NCBI GenBank assembly: GCA_001510575.1
Contig: LNGK01000011.1
Location: forward strand, 248,001 to 312,000
Origin: Knoxdaviesia capensis
Lineage: Eukaryota > Ascomycota > Sordariomycetes > Microascales > Gondwanamycetaceae
DNA: 64,000 nt
Reading direction: 5' to 3'
Shown here in pieces: positions 11,122-22,538 of this stretch (positions are counted from its first letter, which is position 1; each line of letters opens with the position of its first letter). Position numbers and translations under genes: made by a program. A model generated the notes under the pieces. It was not told where the DNA came from and did not search any database. It saw only the letters and a list, made by a program, of their open reading frames with translations.

Positions 11122-11985
11122 ATGGCTGACCGGATGATCAACTTGCTGGTGACCGGCTTTGCTGGTCTGAACCTCCCGCCCTCGATCGTCCTCCCGGTCA
11201 ACTCAGAAACCCCCGTCGGCGAAGTATGGAAGCTGCTGCAGGCGCGGCTCCCCTCCAGCTGCGAATCCGAGCCGCTGATCCTCTCAACTCTGGGCAACGA
11301 GCACCTGGCGCGCTCCTCTGATGTCTCCGTCAGCCACTTCCTCGCCAACGAGGCCGATGACCTCCTCACCCTGCGGCTATGGCGCCCGATGTGCGGCGGC
11401 AAGGGTGGATTCGGCTCGCAGCTGCGCGCCGCCGGCGGGCGCATGTCCTCGAAGAAGAAGCGCGGCCAGGGCGACGAGAACGCGTCGAGCCGCAACCTGG
11501 ACGGCCGGCGCCTGCGCACCGTGAACGAGGCCAAGGCGCTAGCCGAGTACCTGGCCATCAAGCCCGATATGGACCGCAAGGAGAAGGAGAAGCGCCGCCA
11601 GCGGTGGGAGGAGGTTGTTGAGTCGACCGAGCGCCGCCAGGAGGAGATCCGGAACGGCTCCAAGGGCCGCATCGACTCCAAGTGGCAGGAGGACCGCCAG
11701 GAGGCGGGCGAGCGCACCCGTGATGCGGTCCGCGCTGCTATGGAGGCTGGCAGCTTCCAGGACAACTTACTTAGCACGTCCCACGCTTCGGCATCATCTG
11801 CATCCTCTTCGAGCAAGTCTCCCGATACTTCAGATGAGGATACCTCTGCTTCGAAAGGCAAGTCTGTCAGCGTCTCTCCGGCCTCAGAGCCGGAGGAGAA
11901 GCCAGCTGCCAAAGAGAAGACCAAGCCCAAGACCATGTTTGGGTTTGATGAGGATGATGAGTTTATGAGTTCGGATGATGAGTAG
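11122..11985 (+). CDS. sde2: Sde2-type splicing/telomere-silencing factor with N-terminal ubiquitin-like domain
   Basis: Single exon, 287 residues. The N-terminal ~85 residues form the Sde2 ubiquitin-like fold (MINLLVTGFAGLNLPPSIVLPV...LTLRLWRPMCGG). Next comes the processing site CGGKGGFGSQLRAAGGRMSSKKK, then the conserved RNLDGRRLRTVNEAKALAEYLA block, a charged coiled-coil-like region, and an acidic Ser-rich tail ending FGFDEDDEFMSSDDE. In fission yeast, deubiquitinases cut Sde2 after the GG and the released KGG-protein joins the spliceosome to help splice particular introns; it also supports telomeric silencing. The conserved GGKGG implies the same maturation here. The frame is open upstream, but the ATG at 11122 gives the family N-terminus. 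It is convergent with cox12. Confidence 0.92.
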   Translation: MADRMINLLVTGFAGLNLPPSIVLPVNSETPVGEVWKLLQARLPSSCESEPLILSTLGNEHLARSSDVSVSHFLANEADDLLTLRLWRPMCGGKGGFGSQLRAAGGRMSSKKKRGQGDENASSRNLDGRRLRTVNEAKALAEYLAIKPDMDRKEKEKRRQRWEEVVESTERRQEEIRNGSKGRIDSKWQEDRQEAGERTRDAVRAAMEAGSFQDNLLSTSHASASSASSSSKSPDTSDEDTSASKGKSVSVSPASEPEEKPAAKEKTKPKTMFGFDEDDEFMSSDDE

Positions 11986-12376
11986 AGGTTGCCCCTTTTG
12001 TGGCTCCTCCTGCTTTGCTTGCTTCTATTGGTTCACATCTGCCAAAATTGACTAGGTTTGATGATTGATATCTTTTTTATCCTGGGGATTGGGAGTTTAC
12101 TGTTAATTTTTACACTAGCGGATTCATTGCTTGGGAACTGGCGTTTTGGAATTGGGATATAGCCAATACAGATTGTTTTTAATACACCTCCACCTTAGGT
12201 TCAGAGTTCACAAGATGCTTCTGTTCTTGTGATACAAGATAGAAAGAAATATATATGTACTAGTTGTGATCTTGAAGACGCACATAAAAACAGAAACAGC
12301 TCACGCAGAAGTTGCCCGCATTGAGATCAAGTCTAGCAACAAAAACTGTACATCATGACGATTCCGGTTCCCTCTC
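11986..12376. other. Convergent 3' intergenic region
   Basis: Holds the 3' UTRs of sde2 and cox12. T-rich stretches after the sde2 stop are consistent with polyadenylation signals; nothing else is seen. Confidence 0.5.
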
Positions 12377-13182
12377 TTAATCCAGCTTGGCGGGGAAGTT
12401 GCCAGCCTCTGTAAAGAAGGGGTTAGCATGTTTCGTTTGTAAGATGCCCCTCCCCAAAGACTCTGGGACGGGGGGATATTCTCCCCAAGGACAGATACGT
12501 ACCACGCTGCTCGTCCCATCTCTGGTACCATCCCGAAGGGCAAAGCGACCGGTAGGCCAGGAAGAACTGAGAACATGACATGACGGGTTAGTCTGGGTTT
12601 TCGGACCGGCGGACGGCATATCACGCTGCGGCTCTCTTTCAATCTGTGCTGCCGGGCAGGCCGGAGAGAGCCCGGCATCGGCTACCATCGCGCGCGTACC
12701 TGGCGGCAGGGAGCGAAGTCCTCGCCCTTGGCGTTGATGCACTTGTGGTAATCGACGTAGTTCTGCCAGCAGTGCTTGGTCTGGTTGGTGTTCGGGAAGC
12801 GGGCGTCGACACCTATATGCAAGCAATTACGTTCGTTCAAAGATGTCAGAAGCAAAGAACAGCAGTTTTATGCGGGACGCAGCAGAGCCGTGCCGAGGGT
12901 TCGGTATAGCGAAGAAACAAAAAAGGTTCACGGTGTTTCGGCCGGTCGGAATGCCGAACGAGGGCGGCTCGGCGCGAATACTTCGATCAATCGGGGTGAA
13001 CAGGTGTCGGAGGGCAAGATAATCATACCGGCTGCGGAGAGTCGGGGCGGTTAGTACACACAACAGTCTCTTGCAATTGCAGCGGGCTCGGCAAAGCCAG
13101 GAGCGCCATTAAGGGTAAAATTGCACTCACCAGTGACGAACTTGAAGGGCTTGGTAACGAGCTCCTGGCTATCGTCGGACAT
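12377..13182 (-). CDS. cox12: Cytochrome c oxidase subunit VIb (Cox12)
   Basis: Five exons: 13182-13131, 13031-13029 (3-nt micro-exon), 12812-12700, 12566-12503 and 12408-12377, 87 residues. The protein reads MSDDSQELVTKPFKFVTAGVDARFPNTNQTK... and contains the twin CX9C pairs of the CHCH fold (HCWQNYVDYHKC and PCRQFFLAYRSLC), required for Mia40-dependent import into the intermembrane space. Role: peripheral subunit of respiratory complex IV on the intermembrane-space side, near the cytochrome c docking region. Skipping the micro-exon would leave VTGVDAR, also in frame, so one alanine depends on it. The gene is divergent from the B12D-like gene. Confidence 0.93.
13029..13031 (-). other. Candidate 3-nt micro-exon of cox12
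   Basis: The stretch reads tactaaccgccccgactctccgcag|CCG|gtatga: an ideal TACTAAC branch site and acceptor, three bases, and a good donor. Including it converts T-G to T-A-G without changing frame. The alternative is one intron of about 318 bases that skips it. Confidence 0.55.
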
Positions 13183-13617
13183 CTTGAATGATTGCAGCGG
13201 GAAATTGACTGAGTGGTGATAGAAATTGACGGGGCGGCAGGAGGGATTGGAGAGGGTATCGCGAGGGTGGTTATTATGCTTCAAACGGCAACTTGGTCTG
13301 AGAGCTTCAGGATTGTGGTGCGAGCAAAAAGACGATGATCGGCTCCGGAATTGGTGAATCAGATGTTGCTGACCAAATATTAATTGTGGAGGCCTGAAAT
13401 TTCAGGCCCAAGTTTTCCCGCAAAGCTTCAGAATCAGCCCATCCAGCCAACCAATGCTTCTCTGGCAATAAACCTCAGCAAAAAAAGAAAAGCAGAAAAT
13501 CCTAATTGCATATATTCAGACTCGTTTTCCCAATATCAATCCCCTCCAGCTGTCAGCGCCTGCTTCGGTCGTCAATTCCAACATCTCCACTCCTTTCCTT
13601 TTTCCCACTCAGTCACA
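13183..13617. promoter_or_regulatory. Divergent promoter region, cox12 / B12D-like gene
   Basis: About 435 bases between the start codons of two nuclear genes for mitochondrial proteins; shared control is possible. A TTTCC/CCCAC-rich leader precedes the plus-strand start. No defined site was recognised. Confidence 0.45.
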
Positions 13618-14281
13618 ATGCGTCCCACGATGGCCCTCAGAGCGTTCCGTCCGACGGTTCGGAGAATGTCCCCTTTGCCCGTGAGTTTTTGTGTGCCTTG
13701 TTTTGGTGTCTTAGCTGCTCGTTTGAATGCGCGGAATCCACCGGCTCGAACACATCGTGATGCATGGTTGCTAACATTTGCACGCTTGTTCTTGTTTTGA
13801 CAGACCGAGGACCAGGCTGGTATGTCGTGAACCCCTATCGCTACCCCGATTCAACCCCGTCGCCGCCGTCGCCGATCAATTCGAATGCGCCATCCCCGGC
13901 CGAGCTATTTTTCGGTCGTTCCGTGTGACTCCCCGAACTAGATCCAAGATTCTGACCAAACACTCTCCTCTCATGGTACAGGCCACGGTATCTCGCAGCG
14001 CCTCCGCAAGCTCCGCGAGCTGCCGGCTGAGTTGATTCCTCTGGGTAAGTCGAGAGCGATGGGACTCCGAGGGGCATCCGGCGGGTCACCCGCGGTCGTT
14101 CCCCAATATACGCCGTCGTCTATGTATTGTCCTCTAACGTCCTGCCACTACAGCCGTTGTCGTTGCCTTCGCCGTCGGTGCTGCCGGCTACTCGATCGGC
14201 CGCCACCTGATTGTCGACAAGAACCTGCGACTCACCCGCCGGGGCAAGCAGGCCGCGTCGCCGTCGTCCGACCACCATTAA
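13618..14281 (+). CDS. Small mitochondrial B12D / NDUFA4 (MLRQ)-like protein
   Basis: Four exons: 13618-13680, 13804-13819 (16 nt), 13982-14044 and 14154-14281, 89 residues. The N-terminus MRPTMALRAFRPTVRRMS is basic and Ser/Thr-containing like a mitochondrial presequence. One membrane helix follows the motif LPAELIPLAVVVAFAVGAAGYSIGRHL, and the short hydrophilic tail has RLTRRGK. The 'P-LIPL + single helix' layout matches the B12D/NDUFA4 family of inner-membrane proteins associated with respiratory complexes. Whether it belongs to complex I or IV, or acts elsewhere, cannot be told from sequence. It is divergent from cox12, another respiratory gene. Confidence 0.7.
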
Positions 14282-14772
14282 ACGGTGGCTTCTGGTCACT
14301 CTGACGATGAGGCGTTATATTTTGGAATGAATCTGTTGTTGCTCCATCTTTTCTTCCGTTTTGTTGATTGGTAGGGTTTCTGGCGGGATACCACAGCCTG
14401 TTTCCCAGAGCCCGCTCCGTGTATAGCTGTGACAATACATATCTGCATGCTTCTGACATCTCTAGAGACAGAGAGCAATGATTGGCTTGGCTTGTTTGAC
14501 GGCCGATGTTTTCGTCAATGTATCACCATGAAGGATAGACCTATGCTCGGTTGGGTGTGCCACATCGGCTTCGTAGTTGTGAATGCTTCAATGGCATCTG
14601 CTAGTTTGTAGCTCTAGCAAGATATATACACAAACATCTCTCGCCGTAATTTTGAGATTTCCCATGTGAACGCCACGCTCTCTATGCACCAATACAGAAA
14701 AGCAAACAAGGACAAGCAGACAGGAAATGAAACCAAAGAACCCACACATAGCATGCAAACCTGTTCTCTGTG
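14282..14772. other. Convergent 3' intergenic region
   Basis: 3' UTRs of the B12D-like gene and the RRM gene. No further structure seen. Confidence 0.5.
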
Positions 14773-15289
14773 TTAAGCTTGCTTCGGGCCAGCAACATCG
14801 AGACCTTCCAGTCCCTGCATAGGGTCACCACCAGCTTTCTCGTCCAACCCAGCTTCCGGACCATCCTCCGCAGAGTTTTTTGCAATCCATCCTTCCTGTA
14901 AACCGCAGCAAACACCCCGTGTTAGCATCCCGTATCACCGTGATAAAACCGGAGGGGCACATGCTTACCTGTTCCCAGAGAGCGGTCTTGCTGCCCAGGC
15001 CCTCAGCCGAACTCTTGGGCGCCCGGGCCGCAGAACACCGGAGATACCGCCCAAAGAACTCCGACTGGTCCATGTTGTCGATGGCCTCGGTGGCATCATC
15101 CGGGTCCTCGAACTCCACGTAGGCGTAGCCCCGGTGCGGCTCGGTCGAGTTTGGCCGGTCGTCCTTCGGCAGCTTCACCTCGACAATCTCTCCAAACGGG
15201 ATGAATGCATCGTGGATGTGCGCGATGGTCACCATCGGCGCAAGGCCGGCGACGTGCACCGTGGCTTTCCAGCGCGCGGACTCGGACAT
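14773..15289 (-). CDS. RRM protein resembling the N-terminal half of cyclophilin E (PPIE/CYP33)
   Basis: Two exons: 15289-14969 and 14895-14773, 147 residues. A single RRM spans about residues 8-85 with RNP2-like VHVAGLA and RNP1 RGYAYVEF. The block HDAFIPFGEIVEVKLPKD and AIDNMDQSEFFGRYLRC closely resembles the RRM of human PPIE. No cyclophilin domain follows; the C-terminus is a short acidic tail (EDGPEAGLDEKAGGDPMQGLEGL). In animals PPIE is a spliceosome component; by inference this is a spliceosome-associated RNA-binding protein. It is divergent from sec31. Confidence 0.85.
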
Positions 15290-16415
15290 GGCGGTGGTGG
15301 GACTGAGCTTGGGTGTGAGCGGTTCTTTCAAGTTCCGGCGGACGGTCCTTCGGTAACGCAGAGAAGGCGAGCTGTCTCACTTGGTCCTATATCAATAGGC
15401 CCAGAGCTTGTCTTCTCAAGGCGGCGGTGATCGAAGGCGGGATGTGATGTTGCCCAACGTGGTGAAGCTCTGTTCGTCCTAGTGCTGGGTCGATAGCTTT
15501 GGATTCCTGGGAACGAATCACGGTTAGGATGATTTTGTAAATTTGCCAAGTAAAATAGCTTTATCTTGTCGTTTGTGGAAGCCGTCGTTGGATCTGATGA
15601 ATGTTTAGGTATGATACTGATGCTTTTCATGGTGGTGGTTTTTTTAGACGTCAAACGGACTGTGATCACGTGTATTATATTGTCGGTCATCAGAAATAGC
15701 AGCATAGTGCCTAGAATCAGCAACTAACTTGCCTACAACCTTCTGTAGCTGTCTAAGCTTAGTCTAGGCAAGATATCACTCTCCATGCAGGCCATTGTAT
15801 GGGATGAAGATTCCGTTGATCTATGCCCTAAACAACCAAGACTTGTGACGACGAGTGTAGAGAATCAACCAGGCAACTTTATAGGAACGGAACGGCCACG
15901 GTAGCATTTATCGTCTCTGCCCTGCATTACTCTCTAATTTGTTCCTGAACCACGTCCCTGATTATGTGGCAGCTGTGGCGTCCTAGGTGGCTGTGTCCGC
16001 TGACTCAGCCATTCATGGTGGGGCCTCTGGAATTTTGACTACCGATTTTTAGCAGGGTTTACACATTTTATACCACGTATCAACAACAGGAGATTGAACT
16101 TCAATCTTGCAGCCGAAAATAGGAGTCGGGACTGAATGTGTTTCTGTTAATATTTTCACCTCGTCTATACAATTGGAATGTTCCACTGTCCATCTCTTGA
16201 CTCCTTTTCTATCCTGCTTCTCTGCTTTCCTTTGTCTTGCTCTGCGGTTGATGTTAGCTGTAGACTAAAGCCACCTATTTTTGTTTGAAGGGTTCCAAAC
16301 CACCCCTCCTCTTGATCTCCCATCAAGCTCTATCTCCCTCTAGTCTGCTCCTTCTTTTTCTCTTGTTTGTCTCGTCTCTCCTAATCTTCATCCATCATCC
16401 CAGTTTCTCACCACC
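15290..16415. promoter_or_regulatory. Divergent promoter region, RRM gene / sec31
   Basis: About 1.1 kb without a gene. The sec31 side has long CT-rich tracts (about 16190-16400) ending in CACCACCATG, typical of strongly expressed fungal genes. Confidence 0.5.
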
Positions 16416-19400
16416 ATGCCTCGCCTTCGCGAGATTCCGCGCACGGCTGCGTTTGCCTGGTCTCCCGGATCGGATAAGCCACTGCTGGTCACTGGAACCC
16501 GGGCCGGAGCTGTCGATGCCGATTTCTCAGATGAGACCAAGTTGGAGCTTTGGGACCTCAACCTCGATGAGGACAGCCAATCTTTTGAGCTTCAACCTAT
16601 TGCTAGCATCACCACCGATTCAAGGTTCGCCTGCCGAAGCTCCCTAGACCTGAAGACGGGCCCAGTTTGCAGATTCTAACCCGTTCCCACCGCCTCTCCC
16701 CCTTATTCGTATAACATAGGTTCTACGACCTTGCCTGGGGCCTCCCCGACGAAGACCACCCCAAAGGCATCATCGCCGGCGGCCTCGAGAACGGATCTCT
16801 CGATATATGGGATGCTGCCAAGCTCCTGGCAGGAGCTTCCGATGCTCTGATTGCGCGAACCACGAAACACAACGGCGCGATAAAGTCGATCCAATTCAAC
16901 CCCCAGAAGCCGCAGATTCTCGCCACCGCCGGTGCGAAAGGCGAGCTGTTTGTGTACGATGTCAACGATGTGGCGAACCCGTTCCGGCTCGGAGCCGCCG
17001 CCGCCCGCTCTGACGACCTCGAGTGTCTTGCCTGGAACTGCAAGGTGTCTCATATTCTGGCCACTGGTGGCTCGGGTGGCTTGGTCACCGTGTGGGATCT
17101 CAAGACCAAAAAGGCGTCGCTGAGCCTGAACAACAACCGCAAGCCCGTCAGCTCGATTGCCTGGGACCCCAACAACTCCACTAAGCTGGTCACCGCAACC
17201 TACGACGACAGCACCCCCGTGATCTACCTGTGGGATCTCCGGAACTCCAGTGCCCCCGAGCGCACTCTCCAGGGCCATGTGCAGGGCATTCTGTCTCTGT
17301 CGTGGTGCGCCCAGGACGCCGACCTGCTTCTGTCATGCGGCAAGGACAACCGCACGCTTCTCTGGAACCCGCAGAACGGTCAGCAGTATGGCGAGTTCCC
17401 CGAGATGACCAACTGGAACTTCCTGACACGCTTCAACCCTCACCATCCGAACATCCTGGCCACCGCTAGCTTCGATGGCAAGATCACCGTGCAGACGCTG
17501 CAGAACACCAACCCCACCGCTGCCACCCCTGCTGTGCAGAGCGGCCTAGACGGAGAGGACTTCTTCTCAAGTGCTCAGGCCCATCAGCCCCAGGGCCCGT
17601 CGTTCAGCCTGCAGGCTGCCCCCAAGTGGCTTGAGCGGCCCATCGGTGCGTCGTTTGGATTCGGCGGAAAGCTTGTTACTTTCAAGCAGTCGACCACCGC
17701 TCCCGGCCAGCCTCGTGCTTCCAAGGTTCTTATCACGCAATTTTCGGCCGACTCCAGCATTACCGATGCTGCCGAGAAGTTCGAGCAGTCGCTCAAGACC
17801 TCTGATGTGTCGACGATCCTGCAAGCCTCCAAGGACGCCGCCACCACCGACGAGGAGAAGTCGGACTGGAAGGTCATGGAGACTCTTGTCGCCGGAAACG
17901 TCAAGGAGAGCATTATCAGCTACTTAGGATTCCAGAAGGATCTCGCTAATGGCAATGCCAACGGAGACAACATCGATGCCCTGCTAGAAGACGACGAGGA
18001 GGAGGATGAGAAGCCGGCCAAGAAGAAGAGCGGCCTCGATGACTTCTTTGGTAGTGGCGGTGATGCCGAGGGTGACGGCGACGATTTCCTGACCAGCTTG
18101 TCCGGCGGCAAGGGAGCGGGCTCTGGAAAGCCGTTCCAGATCCTAGAGACCGGCGACAGCGAGGTAGAACAGTCCATCACCAAGGCGGTGGTTCTGGGTC
18201 AGTTCGCTGTTGCTACCGACCTGTGTGTCAAGGAAGGCCGGTGGGCAGATGCGTTCCTGATTGCCAACAGTGGTGGTAAGGAGCTTGTCGACAAGGTGCA
18301 GTCGAAGTACATTGCTTCCAAGAAGGGCTCCCCGAGCTATATCCGTCTGCTCGGCTCCGTCATCGCCAAGAACCTGGCCGATGTGGTGCAAAACGCCGAT
18401 CTCGGCAACTGGAAGGAGATCATGGCGATTCTGTGCACGTACGCGACGGCAGACGAGTTCTCGGACCTTTGCGAGGCGCTGGGCGACCGGATATTCGAAT
18501 CCGGCCAGACCAAGGACGCGCTGTTCTGCTTCCTGGTGGGAACCAAGCTAGACAAGGCGGTCGGCATCTGGATCTCGGAGCTGGAGGCCGCGGAGAAGGA
18601 GAGCCTGAACGCCGCCAGCGGCGAGTCGAGCTTCTCAATCCACGCCCACACTCTGCAGAGCTTCGTTGAGAAGGTCACCATCTTCCGTACTGTGTCCAAG
18701 TACCAGGACACGGAGCAGGGTCTCTCGGCCGACTGGAAGCTTGCGGCGCTGTACGACAAGTACACCGAGTACGCCGACATCATCTCGTCGCAGGGCCAGC
18801 TGGACATCGCAGCCAAGTACCTGTCGCTGCTTCCCGAGAACTACCCGGCGGCTGAGCTGGCCAAGAGCCGGGTCAAGCTGGCCATGAAGCCGGCTCCGGC
18901 CGTGGCGGTCAAGAAGACCATGCCGCGCCACCAGACGCCGAACCCGCAGCCGTCGTATCCTGGCATGCAGTCGGCGCCTATTCCCCCGGTGGCTGCTGGT
19001 ATGGCCACCCCCGCCAACATGTACAACGCCCCGGTGCGCTCGGTTCCCACTCCGGCGCCTGTTGCGGCCAACCCGTATGCGCCATCAAACCCCATCGTTG
19101 GTGGCGGCGGATACGCACCTCCCACGGCGCAGCCTTCCTACCAGCCTCCCACTGGCGGATACCAGCCGCAGGTGCCTCAATACGGCGGTAACTCGTACGC
19201 GCCCCCGACCAACAGCTACGGACCGCCGCCCACAACCATGAGCGGCCCCCCTCGCTCTGGCCCGCCTCCACCGGGGATGCTCCCTGCGGCTAAGCGGAAG
19301 GACATTGACAACTGGAATGATGTTCCGCTGGTGGCCAAAGCCCCGGTGCGCAAGCCCACGCCCAACAAGGCTGTGATCATGAACCCGTTCCCTGGCCAGC

Positions 19401-20510
19401 CCAGCCCGACGATTGCACCGCCCCCGGTCAGCCCCTATGGCGGCAGACCTGGATCAACCCCCCCCGCGCCTCCGCCCAAGGGCCCGGCACCTCCCCGGGT
19501 GTCGTCGCCTTTGACAGGAGGGCCGCCGGGCGGAAACTTCCAGCAGATTCCCCGGCCTCCGTCGGTAGCCACCAACGCGTATGCTCCCCCGCCTCCCCGG
19601 CCTGGAAGCAGCAGCCTGCACTCGCCACCGCCGCCGCCGCCGCCCCCGCAGGCTGCGGCACACGCTCTCCCGCCTTCGATGAGCGCCATTCCGCGTGCCG
19701 GGTCGCCGTATAACCCGCCCCCCTCGGGTGCGCCGCCTACGAACCGGTATGCACCGGCTGCGGCGCCTGTGCACACGCCCGGCCCGACATCGCAGACGCC
19801 TATTGCGCCGCCTCCGATGGGTGGCGCGGCCCGGCCGCCGCCGCACAATCCCTACGGCCCGCCTCCTACCCACGGCGGCCCTGGTGGACAGTTCACGCCG
19901 TCTGCGCCCCCCGCAGCCTACTCGACGCCTCCTCCCCCGATGGCCGGCCCGGCCAAGGCCATCCCGCCGCCTCCGATGGCGGGACCTCCACGGGCCATGG
20001 CTCCGCAGCCGATGGCAGCGCCCCCGCCTGCCGCGGCCGAAGCCGGGCCGACCGCGCCTCCCCCGATGGGCCCGGGGCCGGCGGGCGGCAGCAGCGGGCC
20101 GGAGCGGCCGAACATCCCGGAGCACGCGCAGCCGATTGTGGCGATTTTCACGCGCGACATGCAGCGGGTAGCGTCGAAGGCGCCGTCGTCGTACTCGGCG
20201 CAGGTGAAGGACACGCAGAAGCGGCTGGGCCTCCTGTTCGACCACCTTAACAAGGGCGACATGGTGCAGCCGGAGACGGTGGGCCAGCTGGTGACGCTGG
20301 CGAACGCGTTGGCGGGCAAGGACTACGACACTGCGCAGAAGATCCAGTCGGACATTCAGACTCTGAAGCCGGATGAGTGCGGCAAATGGATGGTAAGTTT
20401 GTGATCAGTCAACTGCCGGTTCCTTCTTCTATGACTGCTAACGATATTCGGGGTTCTTCTTCTAGTTGGGTGTCAAGCGTCTGATCAGCATGAGCAAGGC
20501 CACGCCGTAA
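16416..20510 (+). CDS. sec31: Protein transport protein Sec31 (COPII outer coat)
   Basis: Three exons: 16416-16624, 16720-20392 and 20466-20510, 1308 residues. The N-terminal ~350 residues are WD40 repeats (for example LECLAWNCKVSHILATGGSGGLVTVWDLKT and GILSLSWCAQDADLLLSCGKDNRTLLW). An acidic linker (EDDEEEDEKPAKKK) leads into the alpha-solenoid. Then comes a ~330-residue Pro/Gly/Ala-rich region expected to bind Sec23/Sar1, and a folded C-terminal helical domain ending in GVKRLISMSKATP. Role: with Sec13 it forms the outer cage of COPII vesicles leaving the ER. The first intron uses an uncommon donor, GTTCGC; an identical 'ag|gttc' at both ends makes the exact cut ambiguous without changing the protein. 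The last 15-codon exon supplies the conserved C-terminus. Confidence 0.95.
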
Positions 20511-21449
20511 ACTGTGCCGGTGTGTGCCGAGTCTTCCTTTCAACAACCGATTCTCGTCATACTTCCATGATTCTATTTTTTTTCCTTGTAACGGCCAGGA
20601 ACGATACCGACGTCTGTTCACGAACATTAAAAGGAGGGAAGATTACGAACACGCGACTTTGATTTTCTCTTCTAGTCTGGAATGGCGGGGTGGTGTGGTA
20701 TGAGTGTTTGGTATCGAGTTGCCGGGGAAGGGGGCCGAGGTTCTTATCAAGTGCGTGGACATGGGGGATGTTTGGCGTGCCGTAAAAACAAACATCTCAC
20801 CGTCCCGGAGCGTCTTCCCCCTATTTCCGAGTACACTTGTTTCTTGTCCAGTTCTTCTTTGTCCATGTTTTGTTGTCGATGGTATTTTTCTCTCGTTCTT
20901 GTCTCTGTTTAAGCATACACTTCTTTTTCATCATCATACACTCCTGCCGTCTTTGGCCGTGTCCTCATGTCGGTGGCATCCGGTAAACTCGGGGGAGGTC
21001 GTGAATCTAGGGGAACGTTAGGGTTATACCCGGATTATGTAACCGGTACCTATTTGGCTGGTTAGCATTTTTTAGGGGAAACGTCATTAAGTAGCAGCAC
21101 ACACAAAAATAAATCTAGACACAGAAGCCCAAACGGCCAAAACTGATCATCAACCAAACTTCCTCCTAAACAACAACAAACACGAGCACACGACATCACA
21201 GCACTTTTGCAAAGGCACTCCAACTCAACGTCGTTTTCTTCTTTTAATATCAGGGTCACTCGTGTAGCCTCCTTCCACGGCAACCCCTCTCCAACAAACG
21301 GCATCTTCGAAAGCAAACGGAACCCACCCCCGCCTCACCACGCAAACTATCTGAGACACTCACGCGCAGGCCGCCGCAGCCTTCTCTCAACCTCTCCTTC
21401 TCCCGGTTCCTCCTCGTGCTTCGCCCTTACCACTACGAACACGCAATAA
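20511..21449. other. Intergenic region between sec31 and get2
   Basis: sec31 3' UTR followed by the get2 promoter. Contains T/C-rich stretches and a TTAGGG motif near 21018. No gene supported. Confidence 0.5.
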
Positions 21450-22538
21450 ATGTCCGACGCAGACGCCGCCGCCGCCGCCGCCGCCGCCGCCCAACGCGCC
21501 GCCGAAGCGGCCCGCAAACGCAAGGGCCGCCGCGAAGCCAAGATCCTGGCGGGCGGGTCCGCCCGGCTCGACCGCATCTCCGGGGTCGGCGGGCGGCCGC
21601 GCGACCTCTCCGAGACGACCTTTTCACCACCGCCGCCAGCAGACGCAGCAGCAGCAGCAGCAACCGCCGCGGTGTCTTCCGGCCTCGAGACCTCGTCCTC
21701 ACAGCCGGCCGTGAGAGCGTCGGCGCCCAGAACGGCGGCTGCGGCCGGGAAGCCGCCGGCGCCGAGCGTGGCGGATCCGCACGCCGACCCCGCCGAGGTG
21801 GATATCTCGGAGCACTTCTACGAGCCGGCAGCGCGCGGGCCGCCCGGCGGGGTCGATGCGCAGCGCATGCAGGAGCTGATGCTGAGTCTGGACGGCAGCG
21901 GCGCGGCCGGCGGGAGCCCGTTCGGCCCGTCGCCGTTTGGCCCCGGCATGGGCATGGGGGCAGCCGGCGATCCGTTCGCGGGGTCGGCCGACCCCATGGC
22001 GGCCATGCTGCAGCAGATGCTCGCGGGGGCCGGCGGGCCGGGCGGTCCCGGCGGCGGGTTCCCCGGGCTCGCGGGCATGGGCGCGATGCCGGCCGGCCCG
22101 GCCGCGCCAGCCTCCGGCTCCGCGGTGTGGCGGATCGTGCACGCAGTGTTCGCGCTGTGTCTGGGGGCCTACATTGCGCTGGGCACGGCGTTCGACGGGA
22201 CGCACGCCGAGCGCATCGCCGCCGCCGAGGCCACCACGGCCGACGTGCTCTCTTCGTCGGCCTCGTCGGCGGCGGGGTCGGCGGCGCTGCTGTGGGTGTT
22301 TGCGACGGTGGAGGCCGGGCTGCTGACCGCGCGGTTTGTGCTGGGCGGGGCGGGCAGCGGGTCGCTGGCGGGCGCGGGGATTCTGGGCACCGTGGTGGGG
22401 TTCCTGCCGGAGCCGTTTGCGGGGTACATCCGGCTGTTGGTGCGGTACGGGCAGATATTCACTACCGTGCGGGCCGATCTGCTGCTGTGTGTGTTCGTGC
22501 TGGGTGCGGCGTCGTGGGTGCGGTCGGTGTTTGCGTGA
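21450..22538 (+). CDS. get2: GET complex subunit Get2-like (tail-anchored protein insertion receptor)
   Basis: Single exon, 362 residues. The N-terminus has a poly-alanine run from a GCC trinucleotide repeat, then the basic motif RKRKGRREAKILAGGSARLDRISG, the signature by which Get2/CAMLG proteins bind the Get3 ATPase. A long low-complexity linker rich in Gly, Pro and Ala follows. Three membrane helices lie near the C-terminus (about residues 226-250, 270-298 and 330-360). Role: with Get1 it forms the ER membrane insertase that receives tail-anchored proteins from Get3. GC content is very high, producing long spurious open frames in other registers. It is convergent with homocitrate synthase. 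Confidence 0.88.
   Translation: MSDADAAAAAAAAAQRAAEAARKRKGRREAKILAGGSARLDRISGVGGRPRDLSETTFSPPPPADAAAAAATAAVSSGLETSSSQPAVRASAPRTAAAAGKPPAPSVADPHADPAEVDISEHFYEPAARGPPGGVDAQRMQELMLSLDGSGAAGGSPFGPSPFGPGMGMGAAGDPFAGSADPMAAMLQQMLAGAGGPGGPGGGFPGLAGMGAMPAGPAAPASGSAVWRIVHAVFALCLGAYIALGTAFDGTHAERIAAAEATTADVLSSSASSAAGSAALLWVFATVEAGLLTARFVLGGAGSGSLAGAGILGTVVGFLPEPFAGYIRLLVRYGQIFTTVRADLLLCVFVLGAASWVRSVFA

Noticed and set aside
11079..11936. Minus-strand frame of 285 codons over sde2
   Set aside because: Ser/Arg-rich antisense shadow with no domain.
19454..20245. Minus-strand frames in the Pro-rich part of sec31
   Set aside because: Arg/Gly-rich shadows of a low-complexity coding region.
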